Assembly: GCF_021655555.1 (NCBI RefSeq)
Contig: NZ_AP023086.1
Coordinates: 2,200,685-2,264,684, forward strand
Reading direction: 5' to 3'
Length of the DNA: 64,000 nucleotides
Source of the DNA: Marinagarivorans cellulosilyticus
GTDB taxonomy: Bacteria; Pseudomonadota; Gammaproteobacteria; Pseudomonadales; Cellvibrionaceae
The first letter of the stretch is position 1, and each line of letters begins with the position of its first letter. The notes under the pieces are model-generated. The model had not been told where the DNA came from. It saw only the letters and a program-made list of their open reading frames with translations, and did not search any database. Below, one piece after another: positions 41,766-50,178 of the stretch. The translations under genes were made by a program, and so were the position numbers.

Positions 41766-42446
41766 ATGTTATTAAAAATACCTGATGTTTTATCGGCGGA
41801 GCAGGTGCAGCAAGCGCGTGAGTTGCTGCAGGCTGCCGACTGGGTTGATGGCAATATCACTGCCGGTTACCAGTCCTCGCAAGCTAAAAACAACCTGCAG
41901 CTGCCAGAATCATCGCCAGTAGCGCAACAGCTAGGGGATACAATTTTATCGGCTTTAGCCAACTGTAATATTTTTATGTCAGCAGCGTTGCCGCTAAAAA
42001 TATTCCCACCGCTTTTTAATTGTTATCAAGGTGGGCAGTCGTTTGGCGTGCATGTGGATAATGCCATTCGGCAGGTGCCGGGCTTACCCGTAAAAGTGCG
42101 CACCGATGTGTCGATGACGTTGTTTTTATCGGATCCCGATGAATACGAAGGCGGCGAATTGATTATGGAGGACACTTACGGTTCGCATAAAATCAAATTG
42201 CCTGCCGGTCACATGGTGTTATACCCCGCAACCAGCTTGCACCGGGTAACGCCCGTTACTAAAGGGCGCCGCTTAGCGTCGTTTTTTTGGTTGCAAAGCA
42301 TGGTGAGTAGCGATGAGCGCCGCGCTTTATTGTTCGATATGGATATGGCCATTCAAGCTTTGCGTAACAAGGTTGAAGACAGCCCGGAAATTGTCCAGCT
42401 AACGGGTGTTTACCATAATTTGTTACGGCAATGGGCGCAGACTTAG
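41766..42446 (+). CDS. piuC: PKHD-type Fe(II)/2-oxoglutarate dioxygenase
   Basis: 226 residues from ATG 41766 (YbiX is 225); upstream in-frame starts would sit within the terminator. The prolyl-4-hydroxylase-like domain carries the iron triad: HVDNAI (His and Asp) and LHRVTPVTKGRR (distal His, then Arg for 2-oxoglutarate). Family members (YbiX/PiuC) lie next to fiu or piuA and respond to Fur. Substrate uncertain; modification or breakdown of an imported siderophore is proposed from context. Confidence 0.95.
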   Translation: MLLKIPDVLSAEQVQQARELLQAADWVDGNITAGYQSSQAKNNLQLPESSPVAQQLGDTILSALANCNIFMSAALPLKIFPPLFNCYQGGQSFGVHVDNAIRQVPGLPVKVRTDVSMTLFLSDPDEYEGGELIMEDTYGSHKIKLPAGHMVLYPATSLHRVTPVTKGRRLASFFWLQSMVSSDERRALLFDMDMAIQALRNKVEDSPEIVQLTGVYHNLLRQWAQT

Positions 42447-42641
42447 TAGACCCGAACGTTGCATTAATTTTTGGCCCAGGATCGCTTCGCTGCTTCTATA
42501 GCAGTATTTCTAACGTAGTACTCAATTTTTCTGGATCTCACCTAGAATGACTAGTATCAATCCAAAAAAATCTCCGTTCAACGCTATAAATACCACTCTA
42601 AAAGCTCCTGAACTCAATATTTAATGCAACGTTAGGGTAGA
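42447..42641. mobile_element. MITE-like element with 17-base terminal inverted repeats and TAGA duplication
   Basis: CCCGAACGTTGCATTAA (42451-42467) and TTAATGCAACGTTAGGG (42621-42637) are inverted copies with one mismatch, enclosing 153 bases without a coding frame. TAGA flanks it on both sides (42447-42450, 42638-42641), as a target duplication would. It begins directly after the piuC stop. An attC-like integron site is a less likely alternative. Confidence 0.6.
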
Positions 42642-42803
42642 ATTACAATGCTGTGCCTGTCGACATGCGACTGTTAGCGCGCAATACCTAAAAATGCGAG
42701 CGCCGTCTGTGTTATTTCGGTTGTAGTCACCTAAAGTTAGCATCTGTTTTAGGCCGTTGTCGCTAGTGGTAATGGTTATTCTGTCATAAATGCGCACAAT
42801 GGG

Positions 42804-42840
42804 GCGTTACACAAATTAGCGTTACATAATAAGCGTTACA
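42804..42840 (+). repeat. Three direct GCGTTACA repeats upstream of the CAP lipoprotein gene
   Basis: GCGTTACA occurs at 42804-42811, 42819-42826 and 42833-42840, starts 15 and 14 bases apart, the last ending at the ribosome site. Iteron-like spacing suggests a regulator-binding array, or a small tandem duplication. Confidence 0.55.
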
Positions 42841-42857
42841 AAAAGGTGAATAAAACG

Positions 42858-43808
42858 ATGCTGATAATCAAGAATAATGCGCTGCAGTTTTTGAGTTTGA
42901 TGTTGGGTGTATGTTTGCTGGTGCAAGGTTGTGGTGGCGATGCCCCTGTTGAAAGTGGTAGTGATGTAAGCTCAAGCGTACCAAACAGCTCTTCAATATC
43001 GAGTATGGGAGCTATATCCAGCGTGGCATCGAGCCAAATGATGCAAAGCTCGCAGGCCGGTAGTTCGAGCAGTGCAGCAAATGCTAGCGAAGTACTTGCC
43101 TGCGGCGATTTAACCCAAGGTATTACTGCTGGCCGCCTAAATGCTGCTGGTAAAGCGCACATGCTATGTTTACACAACCAAACACGTTCCAACGTTGCGT
43201 TAGGTATGTTTAATGGCCTAAACACGCCATTAGATTTTGCAACAGATATGAAGCGTTTGCAGTGGGACGATAAACTTGCCCAAGTGGCAGGGGCTTGGGC
43301 TAATCGTTGTGAGTGGGCGCACAATACTGACCGTGCTGATGAATACAATATTTTAAGCCCCACAGATATTAACGGCAATGCTATTAGTGGTCGTGAATCG
43401 GTTGGTGAAAACCTTGCTTTTTTGTCGTCCTCTAATGCGACAGCTGCCAGCTTTTCCTTTGCTGCTAGGGGGTATCGGCTTTGGGAGGAGGAAGGTGCTT
43501 ACTATTCCTACGGGGATTTTCAGGTTAATGACTACTGCGCGCAAGCGCCATGTGGCCATTTTACCCAGCTAATTTGGGCGACAACTTATAAAGTTGGCTG
43601 CGAAGTTAATTTCTGTGCGGCGAATACTGTGTCGAGTTATCCCGCGACTTACTTAGTCTGTAATTATGCTTCTGCTGGAAATTATATTGGCAGGTCGCCT
43701 TATCAAAGTAGTTTACTGGAAAGTGAAGTTTGCACCGATGCCGATGATGGTAAAAGTGTTTGTAGGCAGGGCCTAACAGAGTCTCCTGATTACCAAACAG
43801 GGTTATAA
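42858..43808 (+). CDS. Polyserine lipoprotein with CAP/SCP (PR-1) domain
   Basis: About 316 residues from ATG 42858; GTG 42846 is the alternative. The signal ends CLLVQGC (lipidation Cys). A Ser-rich linker (about 35-80) leads to a CAP superfamily domain: HNQTRSNVA, LQWDDKLAQVAGAWANRCEWAHN, SVGENLAF, HFTQLIWATTYKVGCEV and YLVCNYASAGNYIGRSPY. The His/Glu/His pocket of the family is present. Bacterial CAP proteins are thought to bind lipids or surface ligands; function here is unknown. Linker style matches the cellulose-region lipoproteins. Confidence 0.87.
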   Translation: MLIIKNNALQFLSLMLGVCLLVQGCGGDAPVESGSDVSSSVPNSSSISSMGAISSVASSQMMQSSQAGSSSSAANASEVLACGDLTQGITAGRLNAAGKAHMLCLHNQTRSNVALGMFNGLNTPLDFATDMKRLQWDDKLAQVAGAWANRCEWAHNTDRADEYNILSPTDINGNAISGRESVGENLAFLSSSNATAASFSFAARGYRLWEEEGAYYSYGDFQVNDYCAQAPCGHFTQLIWATTYKVGCEVNFCAANTVSSYPATYLVCNYASAGNYIGRSPYQSSLLESEVCTDADDGKSVCRQGLTESPDYQTGL

Positions 43809-43830
43809 AATAAACTGATTTTTATGCGCG

Positions 43831-43980
43831 CTTAAGGGCACCTCTAAAAATAGTAATTTTTTTGTGAGAGCAAAGAAGCACCGCCCGGAGAGCCGCAGTT
43901 TACGTGGTGTAAATGAGGACTCTAGGACGGAGCTGATGCCGCTATCGCGGAAAAAGTGCATTTTTAGAGATGCCCTTAAG
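43831..43980. mobile_element. MITE-like element with GGGCAYCTCTAAAAAT ends
   Basis: Terminal inverted repeats at 43836-43851 and 43960-43975 share GGGCAYCTCTAAAAAT with one mismatch, and TTAA flanks both ends (43832-43835; 43976-43979). The 108-base interior has no coding frame. Looks like a non-autonomous transposon or palindromic repeat unit. Confidence 0.65.
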
Positions 43981-44239
43981 TTTTGTAAAGCTTAAGTGCC
44001 TTAGTCTTTCACTTTTACCAAGCCTGCAAGCCTCCTCCCTTTGCTCCCGCGCTTCAATCCCCTTCTATGGTGGCGCTTAAGCGTCTGTATTGTCGTAATT
44101 AAGTGTGAATAAATCACATGGTGACTGCCAAATTGTACATATTTTTTAACAGGCTAATAATTTTATACTCCTTGGCGCCCTAGCAAAGCGTGTGTATAGG
44201 GTGACTCAATACCTCAATAGTAACCAGTGGAGCATGATT
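43981..44239. other. Intergenic stretch, no gene seen
   Basis: About 260 bases from the end of the MITE-like element to the next gene. A+T-rich near 44100-44170 with CTTGGCG; GGAG at 44228-44231 is the ribosome site of the next gene. Confidence 0.5.
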
Positions 44240-46231
44240 ATGTATAGCGGCCGTTATAAGAACAAAATGCGTCAATTGCTGATATGTATTACATCGGCAT
44301 ATTTATCTTCAGGGTTTGTAACAAGCGCTCAGGCGCAAAGCTCTATCGTAAAGCGGGAATCTTTACGCCTACCGGTTTTGACATCTAAAGAAGTAGCGAT
44401 CGAAAAAAATAGTGACGACGCTACACCTTTGCAGCTTCTGCCGTTTGTGGAAGATATTAAGCTATTTAAATTGCTCGAGCCTGTAGATAACTTTAATGCC
44501 ATTACGCAGTTTGAGTTTTCAAGAGAAGAAAAGTCGAAAATTTTTGAGGACAGGAAATTTACTGTAAAAATTGATGGCAAAGAAACTATTAATTTTAATG
44601 ACCAAGGCTTTGCCCCTGATATAAAACCCGGTGACGGCGTTTTTACGGGGTTTAGTCGTGTTGACTTTGATGAAATAGAAAGGGACGAGCAAGCGTTACT
44701 GAAGCGCTTATCAAGATCGAAAGTCGATAGCGTGAAAGTTTTTTCAGGCAGGGCTGTTACATCGACATCAAAGTTTAGTGTTGAGCATGCTATTCGCCAA
44801 AAAGATTCAATCAAACCGGAAAAGCTCCAGTTTGGCAAAAATGTTGTGGCTGTGCGTATTCCGTCAATATTCAATACTATTTCGAGCATCCCTTTTACTG
44901 CAGACGAAAATAAGGTTTTAGGTATTAATAATGTGGCTGTAGTGGCTAACCCTGGTTTTACTTATGATCCGTGTAATACCGATGGAACTGGCAATGATGT
45001 TGACCCTGACGCACCTTGGTCGTTTAAAACTTTAATGTCTAATTTAAATCAAGGTACAGGTTTAACCGATCAAGAGTTTATACATAATTGGCTGAGCAAC
45101 TGGATTAATAGCACCTCGGTAAACGGCCAAAACATACCGGCGCGGCCGGCCATTACCGACTATTTCCCTGGATGGAATGGCATTAACCCGGTGACGTTGG
45201 ATGTTGATAATCTACCATTTCGGTTACTGTCGATTATGAATCGATTGGATTTAGCGAAGGTGGGGTACAGCGGGGTGAGCAGCCAAGGTGAAACGCGCTT
45301 TGTATTTGGCTTGTTAAATCCCAACACCTGTGGCCCAGCTGTGGGCATTGATCAGATGACGGCCATCTTAGAATATGCTGATCCTGCGAGTAGCTGCAGT
45401 AGTGTTAAATCTCGGGCGCAGCAGTGGTTGGAGTTGGACGATTTTGCAGTCGGCTCGCCGATTTACATGAATAAATTAAAAACGATAACCGACAATGTGA
45501 CTTTAGCTCCTGCGGCGGCTGCAACACTTAACCAACTGCGTACTAATGATTTTGCTTTTGATGGCATTGGCGCGCTGTCTTCACCATGGAGTTTAAGGGA
45601 GTTTGTTGTTGATGTGGGGGGCAGTGGTCTGCTTGAGCCTGCAACGACTAAACAAACGCCACCTACGAGTTTAAGGGCCAGCCCTATTACGGCGGAATAT
45701 ATTGAAGGCAACGCCGCTAACGTATTGTGCGAGACCTATGTGGTGCCCGATACCTTTACCACCTCTGGGGGGCTGACTGTGCCATTTTTGGCCGCTAGCC
45801 TTGATTACTTAAATACTTCTTTTTGGGCTCCCCCAGTAAATCAGGCGAATTTACCGGCGAGCTTCCCCAGCTGCCATTCAAGCAGTATATCTTCGATATC
45901 GCCATTTGTGACTTTGCCCACGCAAATTCAGTCTGAAGCGCGACACAAATTTTCGGTCAACACTTGTGATGATTGTCATGCAAGGGAAACCAATACGACC
46001 TTTACCCATATTAGTCCTGTAACGCGCAACTTTTCTGGTTTTATGACCGGAGTTGTTGTGGATGACCCATTACTTGGTGGTGTGGCTTTCGGTGGTATAG
46101 AGCGCGAATTTGATGACTTACAGCGCCGAGGGCAAATTGTTCAAGATTTGGCGGTAAGAAGTTGCAAGGCAGGTATTTTCTTGGGCTCGCCAATACTTCA
46201 GGCTAATTTGCCTTTGCAGTTTACGCACTAG
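44240..46231 (+). CDS. Exported hypothetical protein with single CxxCH haem motif
   Basis: 663 residues from ATG 44240, chosen because GGAG is eight bases upstream; the ATG two codons earlier is too close to it. Signal peptide ends AQA-QSS. I do not recognise the family. Residues about 70-160 contain a beta-rich piece with PGDGVFTGF; the middle (about 240-480) is rich in conserved-looking aromatic and Asn residues (FIHNWLSNW, IMNRLDLAK); near 590 HKFSVNTCDDCHARETNTTFTHI gives one haem c site. Similar FS-N-C-x-x-C-H-x-R-E-T segments occur in large exported proteins of myxobacteria. Substrate or partner unknown. Confidence 0.65.
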   Translation: MYSGRYKNKMRQLLICITSAYLSSGFVTSAQAQSSIVKRESLRLPVLTSKEVAIEKNSDDATPLQLLPFVEDIKLFKLLEPVDNFNAITQFEFSREEKSKIFEDRKFTVKIDGKETINFNDQGFAPDIKPGDGVFTGFSRVDFDEIERDEQALLKRLSRSKVDSVKVFSGRAVTSTSKFSVEHAIRQKDSIKPEKLQFGKNVVAVRIPSIFNTISSIPFTADENKVLGINNVAVVANPGFTYDPCNTDGTGNDVDPDAPWSFKTLMSNLNQGTGLTDQEFIHNWLSNWINSTSVNGQNIPARPAITDYFPGWNGINPVTLDVDNLPFRLLSIMNRLDLAKVGYSGVSSQGETRFVFGLLNPNTCGPAVGIDQMTAILEYADPASSCSSVKSRAQQWLELDDFAVGSPIYMNKLKTITDNVTLAPAAAATLNQLRTNDFAFDGIGALSSPWSLREFVVDVGGSGLLEPATTKQTPPTSLRASPITAEYIEGNAANVLCETYVVPDTFTTSGGLTVPFLAASLDYLNTSFWAPPVNQANLPASFPSCHSSSISSISPFVTLPTQIQSEARHKFSVNTCDDCHARETNTTFTHISPVTRNFSGFMTGVVVDDPLLGGVAFGGIEREFDDLQRRGQIVQDLAVRSCKAGIFLGSPILQANLPLQFTH

Positions 46232-46298
46232 TTAGAGAGTTATGCCTTAGCAGCATTGCGCTCTCTAAGCTGTAGCGGCGACTGTTAAATAATGTTTT

Positions 46299-46323
46299 AA
46301 AACCCAGCTTGCTGGGTTTTTCT
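46299..46323 (+). terminator. Rho-independent terminator
   Basis: AACCCAGC (46301-46308) pairs with GCTGGGTT over a two-to-four-base loop and is followed by five T residues. Confidence 0.85.
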
Positions 46324-46355
46324 ATTCTGGGGGTAATTGATAAATTACATAGGGT

Positions 46356-47318
46356 TTATTGTGTTTGGCTTGTGTGCAGCTTTTCTTCTGCAAAGTCGTA
46401 TTCGGGTACAGGTACTGGAATGGGGTGGGTATCATTTTTTGGGTTGTATTTTCTGCGCTGTTTTTTGGCTTTTTTGTGGGCGATGTAGCGCGGGTCATCG
46501 AGCCAGTTAATAAGGTGAATATTGCCTTCGTGATCCTCAATTAATGCCGTGCACGATTCCACCCAGTCGCCGGTGTTGTAGTATTCAATACCGGCGATTT
46601 TTCTGTGGTTTGCGTGGTGGATGTGCCCGCATATTACACCGTCATAACCCTGCTTTTTGGCACCATAGGCTACGGCTTTCTCGTAATCGTTAATGTAGCG
46701 TTGTGCGCGCTGAATGTGCTTTTTTAAAAAACCAGAAAAAGACCAATACCCATGACCTAAGCTAGCGCGCAGGCGGTTGAATTGGCGATTTAAAAACATG
46801 AGAAGTTCATAGCCGTTGTCACCAATATAACGAAGTAGCCCGCTACAGTGGGTTACCCCTTCGTATTGATCCCCGTGGATAACGAGCAAGCGCTGGTTGT
46901 TGGCTGTGACGTGGGTTGTTTTGTTCACCAGTTGAATATTTTCAAAACGATTGTTGGCGTATTTGCGCAAGAATTCGTCGTGGTTGCCGGTGATATAGGT
47001 AATATTCACGCCGCTTTTCGATAATTTAAAAACGCGTTTTATCACTCGGCTGAAAGCGGGTTTCCAATAAATCCCTTTTTTCATTTTCCAGCCATCTAAA
47101 ACATCGCCTACGAGATAAAGGTGCTCGCACGAGTGATACTTCAAAAACTGATTAAGCGCAGACGCTTTGCAATCTTTGGTACCCAGGTGAATGTCGGAAA
47201 TAAAAATGCTGCGCCATTCGGGCGCGCTGCGTTTTTGAGATGCCCCGTTAGTCTCGCCACTTGAGGGTTGTGGCGAGTGAGCGGCGTCGATAAGGTGTTT
47301 CATTAGATGGCTATTCAT
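46356..47318 (-). CDS. LpxH-family metallophosphoesterase (UDP-2,3-diacylglucosamine diphosphatase-like)
   Basis: About 320 residues from ATG 47318; ATG 47303 is also possible. All calcineurin-type metal motifs are present: SDIHLG, LVGDVLDGW, TGNHDEFLR, VIHGDQ and GHIHHANHR. The family includes LpxH/YbbF-like enzymes that hydrolyse UDP-diacylglucosamine to lipid X in lipid A synthesis, but this long form with a C-terminal basic tail (KKAKKQRRKY) is usually a paralogue of unproved substrate. It is convergent with the haem-motif protein. Confidence 0.83.
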   Translation of the reverse strand: MNSHLMKHLIDAAHSPQPSSGETNGASQKRSAPEWRSIFISDIHLGTKDCKASALNQFLKYHSCEHLYLVGDVLDGWKMKKGIYWKPAFSRVIKRVFKLSKSGVNITYITGNHDEFLRKYANNRFENIQLVNKTTHVTANNQRLLVIHGDQYEGVTHCSGLLRYIGDNGYELLMFLNRQFNRLRASLGHGYWSFSGFLKKHIQRAQRYINDYEKAVAYGAKKQGYDGVICGHIHHANHRKIAGIEYYNTGDWVESCTALIEDHEGNIHLINWLDDPRYIAHKKAKKQRRKYNPKNDTHPIPVPVPEYDFAEEKLHTSQTQ

Positions 47319-47389
47319 GTGATTAGTATCAATAGCCTGTGTGAACAATAAATGACTAAATCTTTAAAGCTTTATGACGGTGCTATGGG

Positions 47390-48064
47390 TTAATTAGCTG
47401 GCTTGAGTTGTTGTAGCCAGGGCAAAGCGTCTTTTAGTGTTTTGAACTGTGGGTAGGGTTGCGCTTTGTTGTTGGGGGTTGATGTTAAGCGAATGCATGG
47501 CATGCCTGCTGCAATGGCGGATTGTTCTCCTGTGTCGCTATCTTCTATTGCTAGGCAGTATTGTGGCTCTATTCCAATTTGCGCGGCTGCGTGAAGGTAC
47601 ACATCGGGCGAGGGTTTGCTATTGGACACATCGTTTTTGGTGCTAATGGCGGTGAAGTACGGTGCGAGCTTATGCGCGGCTACAGAGTGAAGAACTTCTT
47701 TGCGATTGGCGCCGCTGGCAATCGCGAGTGGAAACTTTTGCTGCGCAAGGTGGATAAGCGCTTCGAGCGCACCGGGCAGTAAGGGGAATGGCTGCGAAGC
47801 CAGATGCTGATTCAAGGCTGCTATTTTTAGCTCGTACAGCGCGCTGGCACTTATCGGGAGTGCAAACTTTTGCTGTATGCGTTGTGCTGTTTCTAGGGTG
47901 GGCAAGCCGTTGTAGTCGGCGCAGTAGCTGGTGTAGCTAAGCTGCTGCTGGTAAGTGTGCAACACGCTATTCCAGCAGGCGCAGTGCACGCCCTCTGAGT
48001 CCACAAGGGTACCGTCGTGATCAAAGATGACGGCTTTGATGGTAAGCATTGGTGGGTTTGTCAT
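47390..48064 (-). CDS. HAD-superfamily hydrolase, beta-phosphoglucomutase-like
   Basis: 224 residues. Motif I is DHDGTLVDSE (two Asp nucleophile/acid), motif II is AIASGANR, motif III Lys is in NSKPSPDVYLHAA, and motif IV is AIEDSDTGEQSAIAAG. The helical cap follows motif I. Members dephosphorylate sugar phosphates or isomerise glucose 1-phosphate. No operon partner. It stands where map often is in other genomes, divergent from rpsB. Confidence 0.88.
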   Translation of the reverse strand: MTNPPMLTIKAVIFDHDGTLVDSEGVHCACWNSVLHTYQQQLSYTSYCADYNGLPTLETAQRIQQKFALPISASALYELKIAALNQHLASQPFPLLPGALEALIHLAQQKFPLAIASGANRKEVLHSVAAHKLAPYFTAISTKNDVSNSKPSPDVYLHAAAQIGIEPQYCLAIEDSDTGEQSAIAAGMPCIRLTSTPNNKAQPYPQFKTLKDALPWLQQLKPAN

Positions 48065-48300
48065 GGCGAAGGGGCTCTTGGAGGCTCTTTGACTTTATTC
48101 GTTGGTTCCTTTGTGGTATAAAGCGCGCCCAGCTTTTGCTGGGGAATCTTTGGCAAAAAGCCGAGGTTCATAAATAACTACTATTGTCACACATATACCG
48201 ACACGTTTGCCTGGGTGCTTCTAAGCAGTTTATCTGTTGATGAGGTTGGTAATCGGGGTATATGGAGGCCTAACCCAATACATTATTAGGAATTATATTT

Positions 48301-49041
48301 ATGCCTACAGTAAGCATGCGCGATATGCTCCAGGCCGGTGTTCACTTTGGTCACCAGACTCGTTACTGGAACCCAAAAATGGGCAAGTTCATTTTTGGCG
48401 CTCGTAACAAAATTCACATTATCAACCTTGAGCAAACGACTCCTGCTTTTAACGAAGCATTAGAGCTTGTTCGTAAAATGGGTGCCCAAAAGAAGAAAGT
48501 TCTTTTTGTTGGTACTAAGCGCGCCGCTCAAAAATCTATTATTGAGCAAGCTGCACGCGCAGGTCAGCCATATGTAAGTCACCGTTGGTTGGGTGGCATG
48601 TTGACCAACTACAAAACTATTCGTACTTCTATTCGTCGTTACCGTGATCTTGAGGCGCAAAGCCAAGACGGTACTTTCGAAAAGTTGACCAAAAAAGAAG
48701 CGCTTATGCGTACCCGTATGATGGAAAAGCTTGAGCGTTCTATCGGTGGTATTAAAGACATGGGCGGCTTGCCTGATGCATTGTTTGTTATCGATGTTGA
48801 GCACGAGCGCATTGCTGTTCAAGAAGCTAACAAATTGGGCATTCCTGTTATTGCAATCGTTGATACTAACTCTAACCCAGAAGGCGTAGATTACGTAATT
48901 CCTGGTAACGACGATGCTATTCGTGCAATTAAGCTTTATACCACAGCGATGGCGGATGCTTGCTTAGAAGGTGCTGCGGCATCTAATGGCAAAGATGAAT
49001 TCGTTGAAGTTGAAGGCGGCGAGCAACAAGCAGAAGCTTAA
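48301..49041 (+). CDS. rpsB: 30S ribosomal protein S2
   Basis: 246 residues, full length (E. coli 241). Starts PTVSMRDMLQAGVHFGHQTRYWNPKM, with NKIHIINLEQT, the RWLGGMLTNYKTI segment and GIPVIAIVDTNSNP, all diagnostic of S2. AGGAAT ribosome site. The 235-base leader could hold S2 autoregulation, but I cannot fix a fold. Separated from tsf by an attenuator-like hairpin. Confidence 0.98.
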   Translation: MPTVSMRDMLQAGVHFGHQTRYWNPKMGKFIFGARNKIHIINLEQTTPAFNEALELVRKMGAQKKKVLFVGTKRAAQKSIIEQAARAGQPYVSHRWLGGMLTNYKTIRTSIRRYRDLEAQSQDGTFEKLTKKEALMRTRMMEKLERSIGGIKDMGGLPDALFVIDVEHERIAVQEANKLGIPVIAIVDTNSNPEGVDYVIPGNDDAIRAIKLYTTAMADACLEGAAASNGKDEFVEVEGGEQQAEA

Positions 49042-49108
49042 TTCTGTTATTGCCGGCTAAGGCTGGTAATGCTGTATAGGTTTATACGGCTGTAATATAT
49101 AAATACTA

Positions 49109-49137
49109 AAAAGGGGGGCTAACCCCCCTTTTTTTTA
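49109..49137 (+). terminator. Terminator or attenuator between rpsB and tsf
   Basis: AAGGGGGG (49111-49118) pairs with CCCCCCTT (49123-49130) over a CTAA loop, followed by a long T run. It would lower tsf relative to rpsB, as seen in other gammaproteobacteria. Confidence 0.9.
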
Positions 49138-49166
49138 ATGAATTTTTATTCTTGAGGATAATTATC

Positions 49167-50036
49167 ATGGCAATTTCTGCTTCTATGGTGAAAGAGCTGC
49201 GCGAGCGCACTAGCCTTGGCATGATGGAGTGTAAAAGAGCGCTTCAGGAAACTGATGGCGATATCGATCAAGCGATTGAAAACTTGCGTAAGCAAAGTGG
49301 TTTGAAAGCGGCTAAGAAAGCTGGCCGTACCGCTGCTGACGGTGTTGTTAGCGTTATCGTAAGTGACGATGGCTCTTACGGTACTGTTATTGAAGTTAAC
49401 AGCGAAACCGACTTTGTTGCGCGTGACGAAGGCTTTATGGCTTTTGCTGATAAAGTATTGGCAGCTGCGCACGAAGCAAAGTCTGAAGACGTTGCGGCAG
49501 TAATGACGGGTGCTTTGGGTGAAGAGCGTGAAGCATTGGTTCAAAAAATTGGCGAGAACCTAAGCGTTCGTCGCATTAGCGCTATTAGCTCTGACGGCGT
49601 TGTTGGTGCTTATAAGCACTCAAACAACCGCATTGCGGTATTGGTTGAGTTGAAAGGTGGCGATGCTGAGTTAGCGCGTGACATAGCTATGCATGTTGCT
49701 GCTGTTAATCCGCAAGTTGTTTCTCCTGATCAAATGCCACAAGATTTGGTTGAGAAAGAAAAAGAAATCATTGCTTCACAACCTGATATGGCTGGGAAAC
49801 CTGCCGAGATCGTTGAAAAAATGGTTATGGGTCGTATCAGCAAGTTCCTTAAAGAGGGCAGCTTGATCGAGCAGCCTTTCGTTAAAAACCCTGAGTTAAC
49901 AGTGGGTGCTTTGGCTAAACAAGCCGGTGCGGAAGTTGTTAGCTTTGTGCGTTTTGAAGTGGGTGAAGGTATCGAAGTAGAAGAAGCTGACTTCGCAGCA
50001 GAAGTTGCCGCGCAAGTTGCAGCAGCAAAAGGTTAA
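49167..50036 (+). CDS. tsf: Elongation factor Ts
   Basis: 289 residues from ATG 49167, nine bases after GAGG. EF-Ts is the guanine nucleotide exchange factor for EF-Tu. The N-terminal UBA domain reads SASMVKELRERTSLGMMECKRAL, the core has the TDFVARDEGF motif that inserts into EF-Tu, and the dimerisation/C-terminal parts end in SFVRFEVGEGIE. Terminator follows. Confidence 0.98.
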   Translation: MAISASMVKELRERTSLGMMECKRALQETDGDIDQAIENLRKQSGLKAAKKAGRTAADGVVSVIVSDDGSYGTVIEVNSETDFVARDEGFMAFADKVLAAAHEAKSEDVAAVMTGALGEEREALVQKIGENLSVRRISAISSDGVVGAYKHSNNRIAVLVELKGGDAELARDIAMHVAAVNPQVVSPDQMPQDLVEKEKEIIASQPDMAGKPAEIVEKMVMGRISKFLKEGSLIEQPFVKNPELTVGALAKQAGAEVVSFVRFEVGEGIEVEEADFAAEVAAQVAAAKG

Positions 50037-50110
50037 TCCGCTGTTGTAAAGCGGGGCCGGTTATCTGGCCAAGAGCTCGCAGAGTGTTGAGTTCTAAAAC
50101 CTTTCTATGA

Positions 50111-50140
50111 AAAGGCGGGAGTCACACCTCCCGCCTTTTT
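50111..50140 (+). terminator. Rho-independent terminator of tsf
   Basis: AAAGGCGGGAG (50111-50121) pairs with CTCCCGCCTTT (50128-50138) over a six-base loop and continues into T residues. It ends about 40 bases before pyrH. Confidence 0.9.
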
Positions 50141-50178
50141 GCTGTTAAACTGCCGCCAAAATTTTTATGGAGATGGTT

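Noticed and set aside
44329..44889. 186-codon minus-strand open frame inside the exported haem-motif gene
   Set aside because: Antisense shadow; the sense frame has a signal peptide, ribosome site and haem motif, while this frame has no recognisable feature.
48089..48122. Possible rpsB promoter TTGACT...TATAAA
   Set aside because: The spacer between the two hexamers is 22 bases, too long for a sigma-70 promoter.
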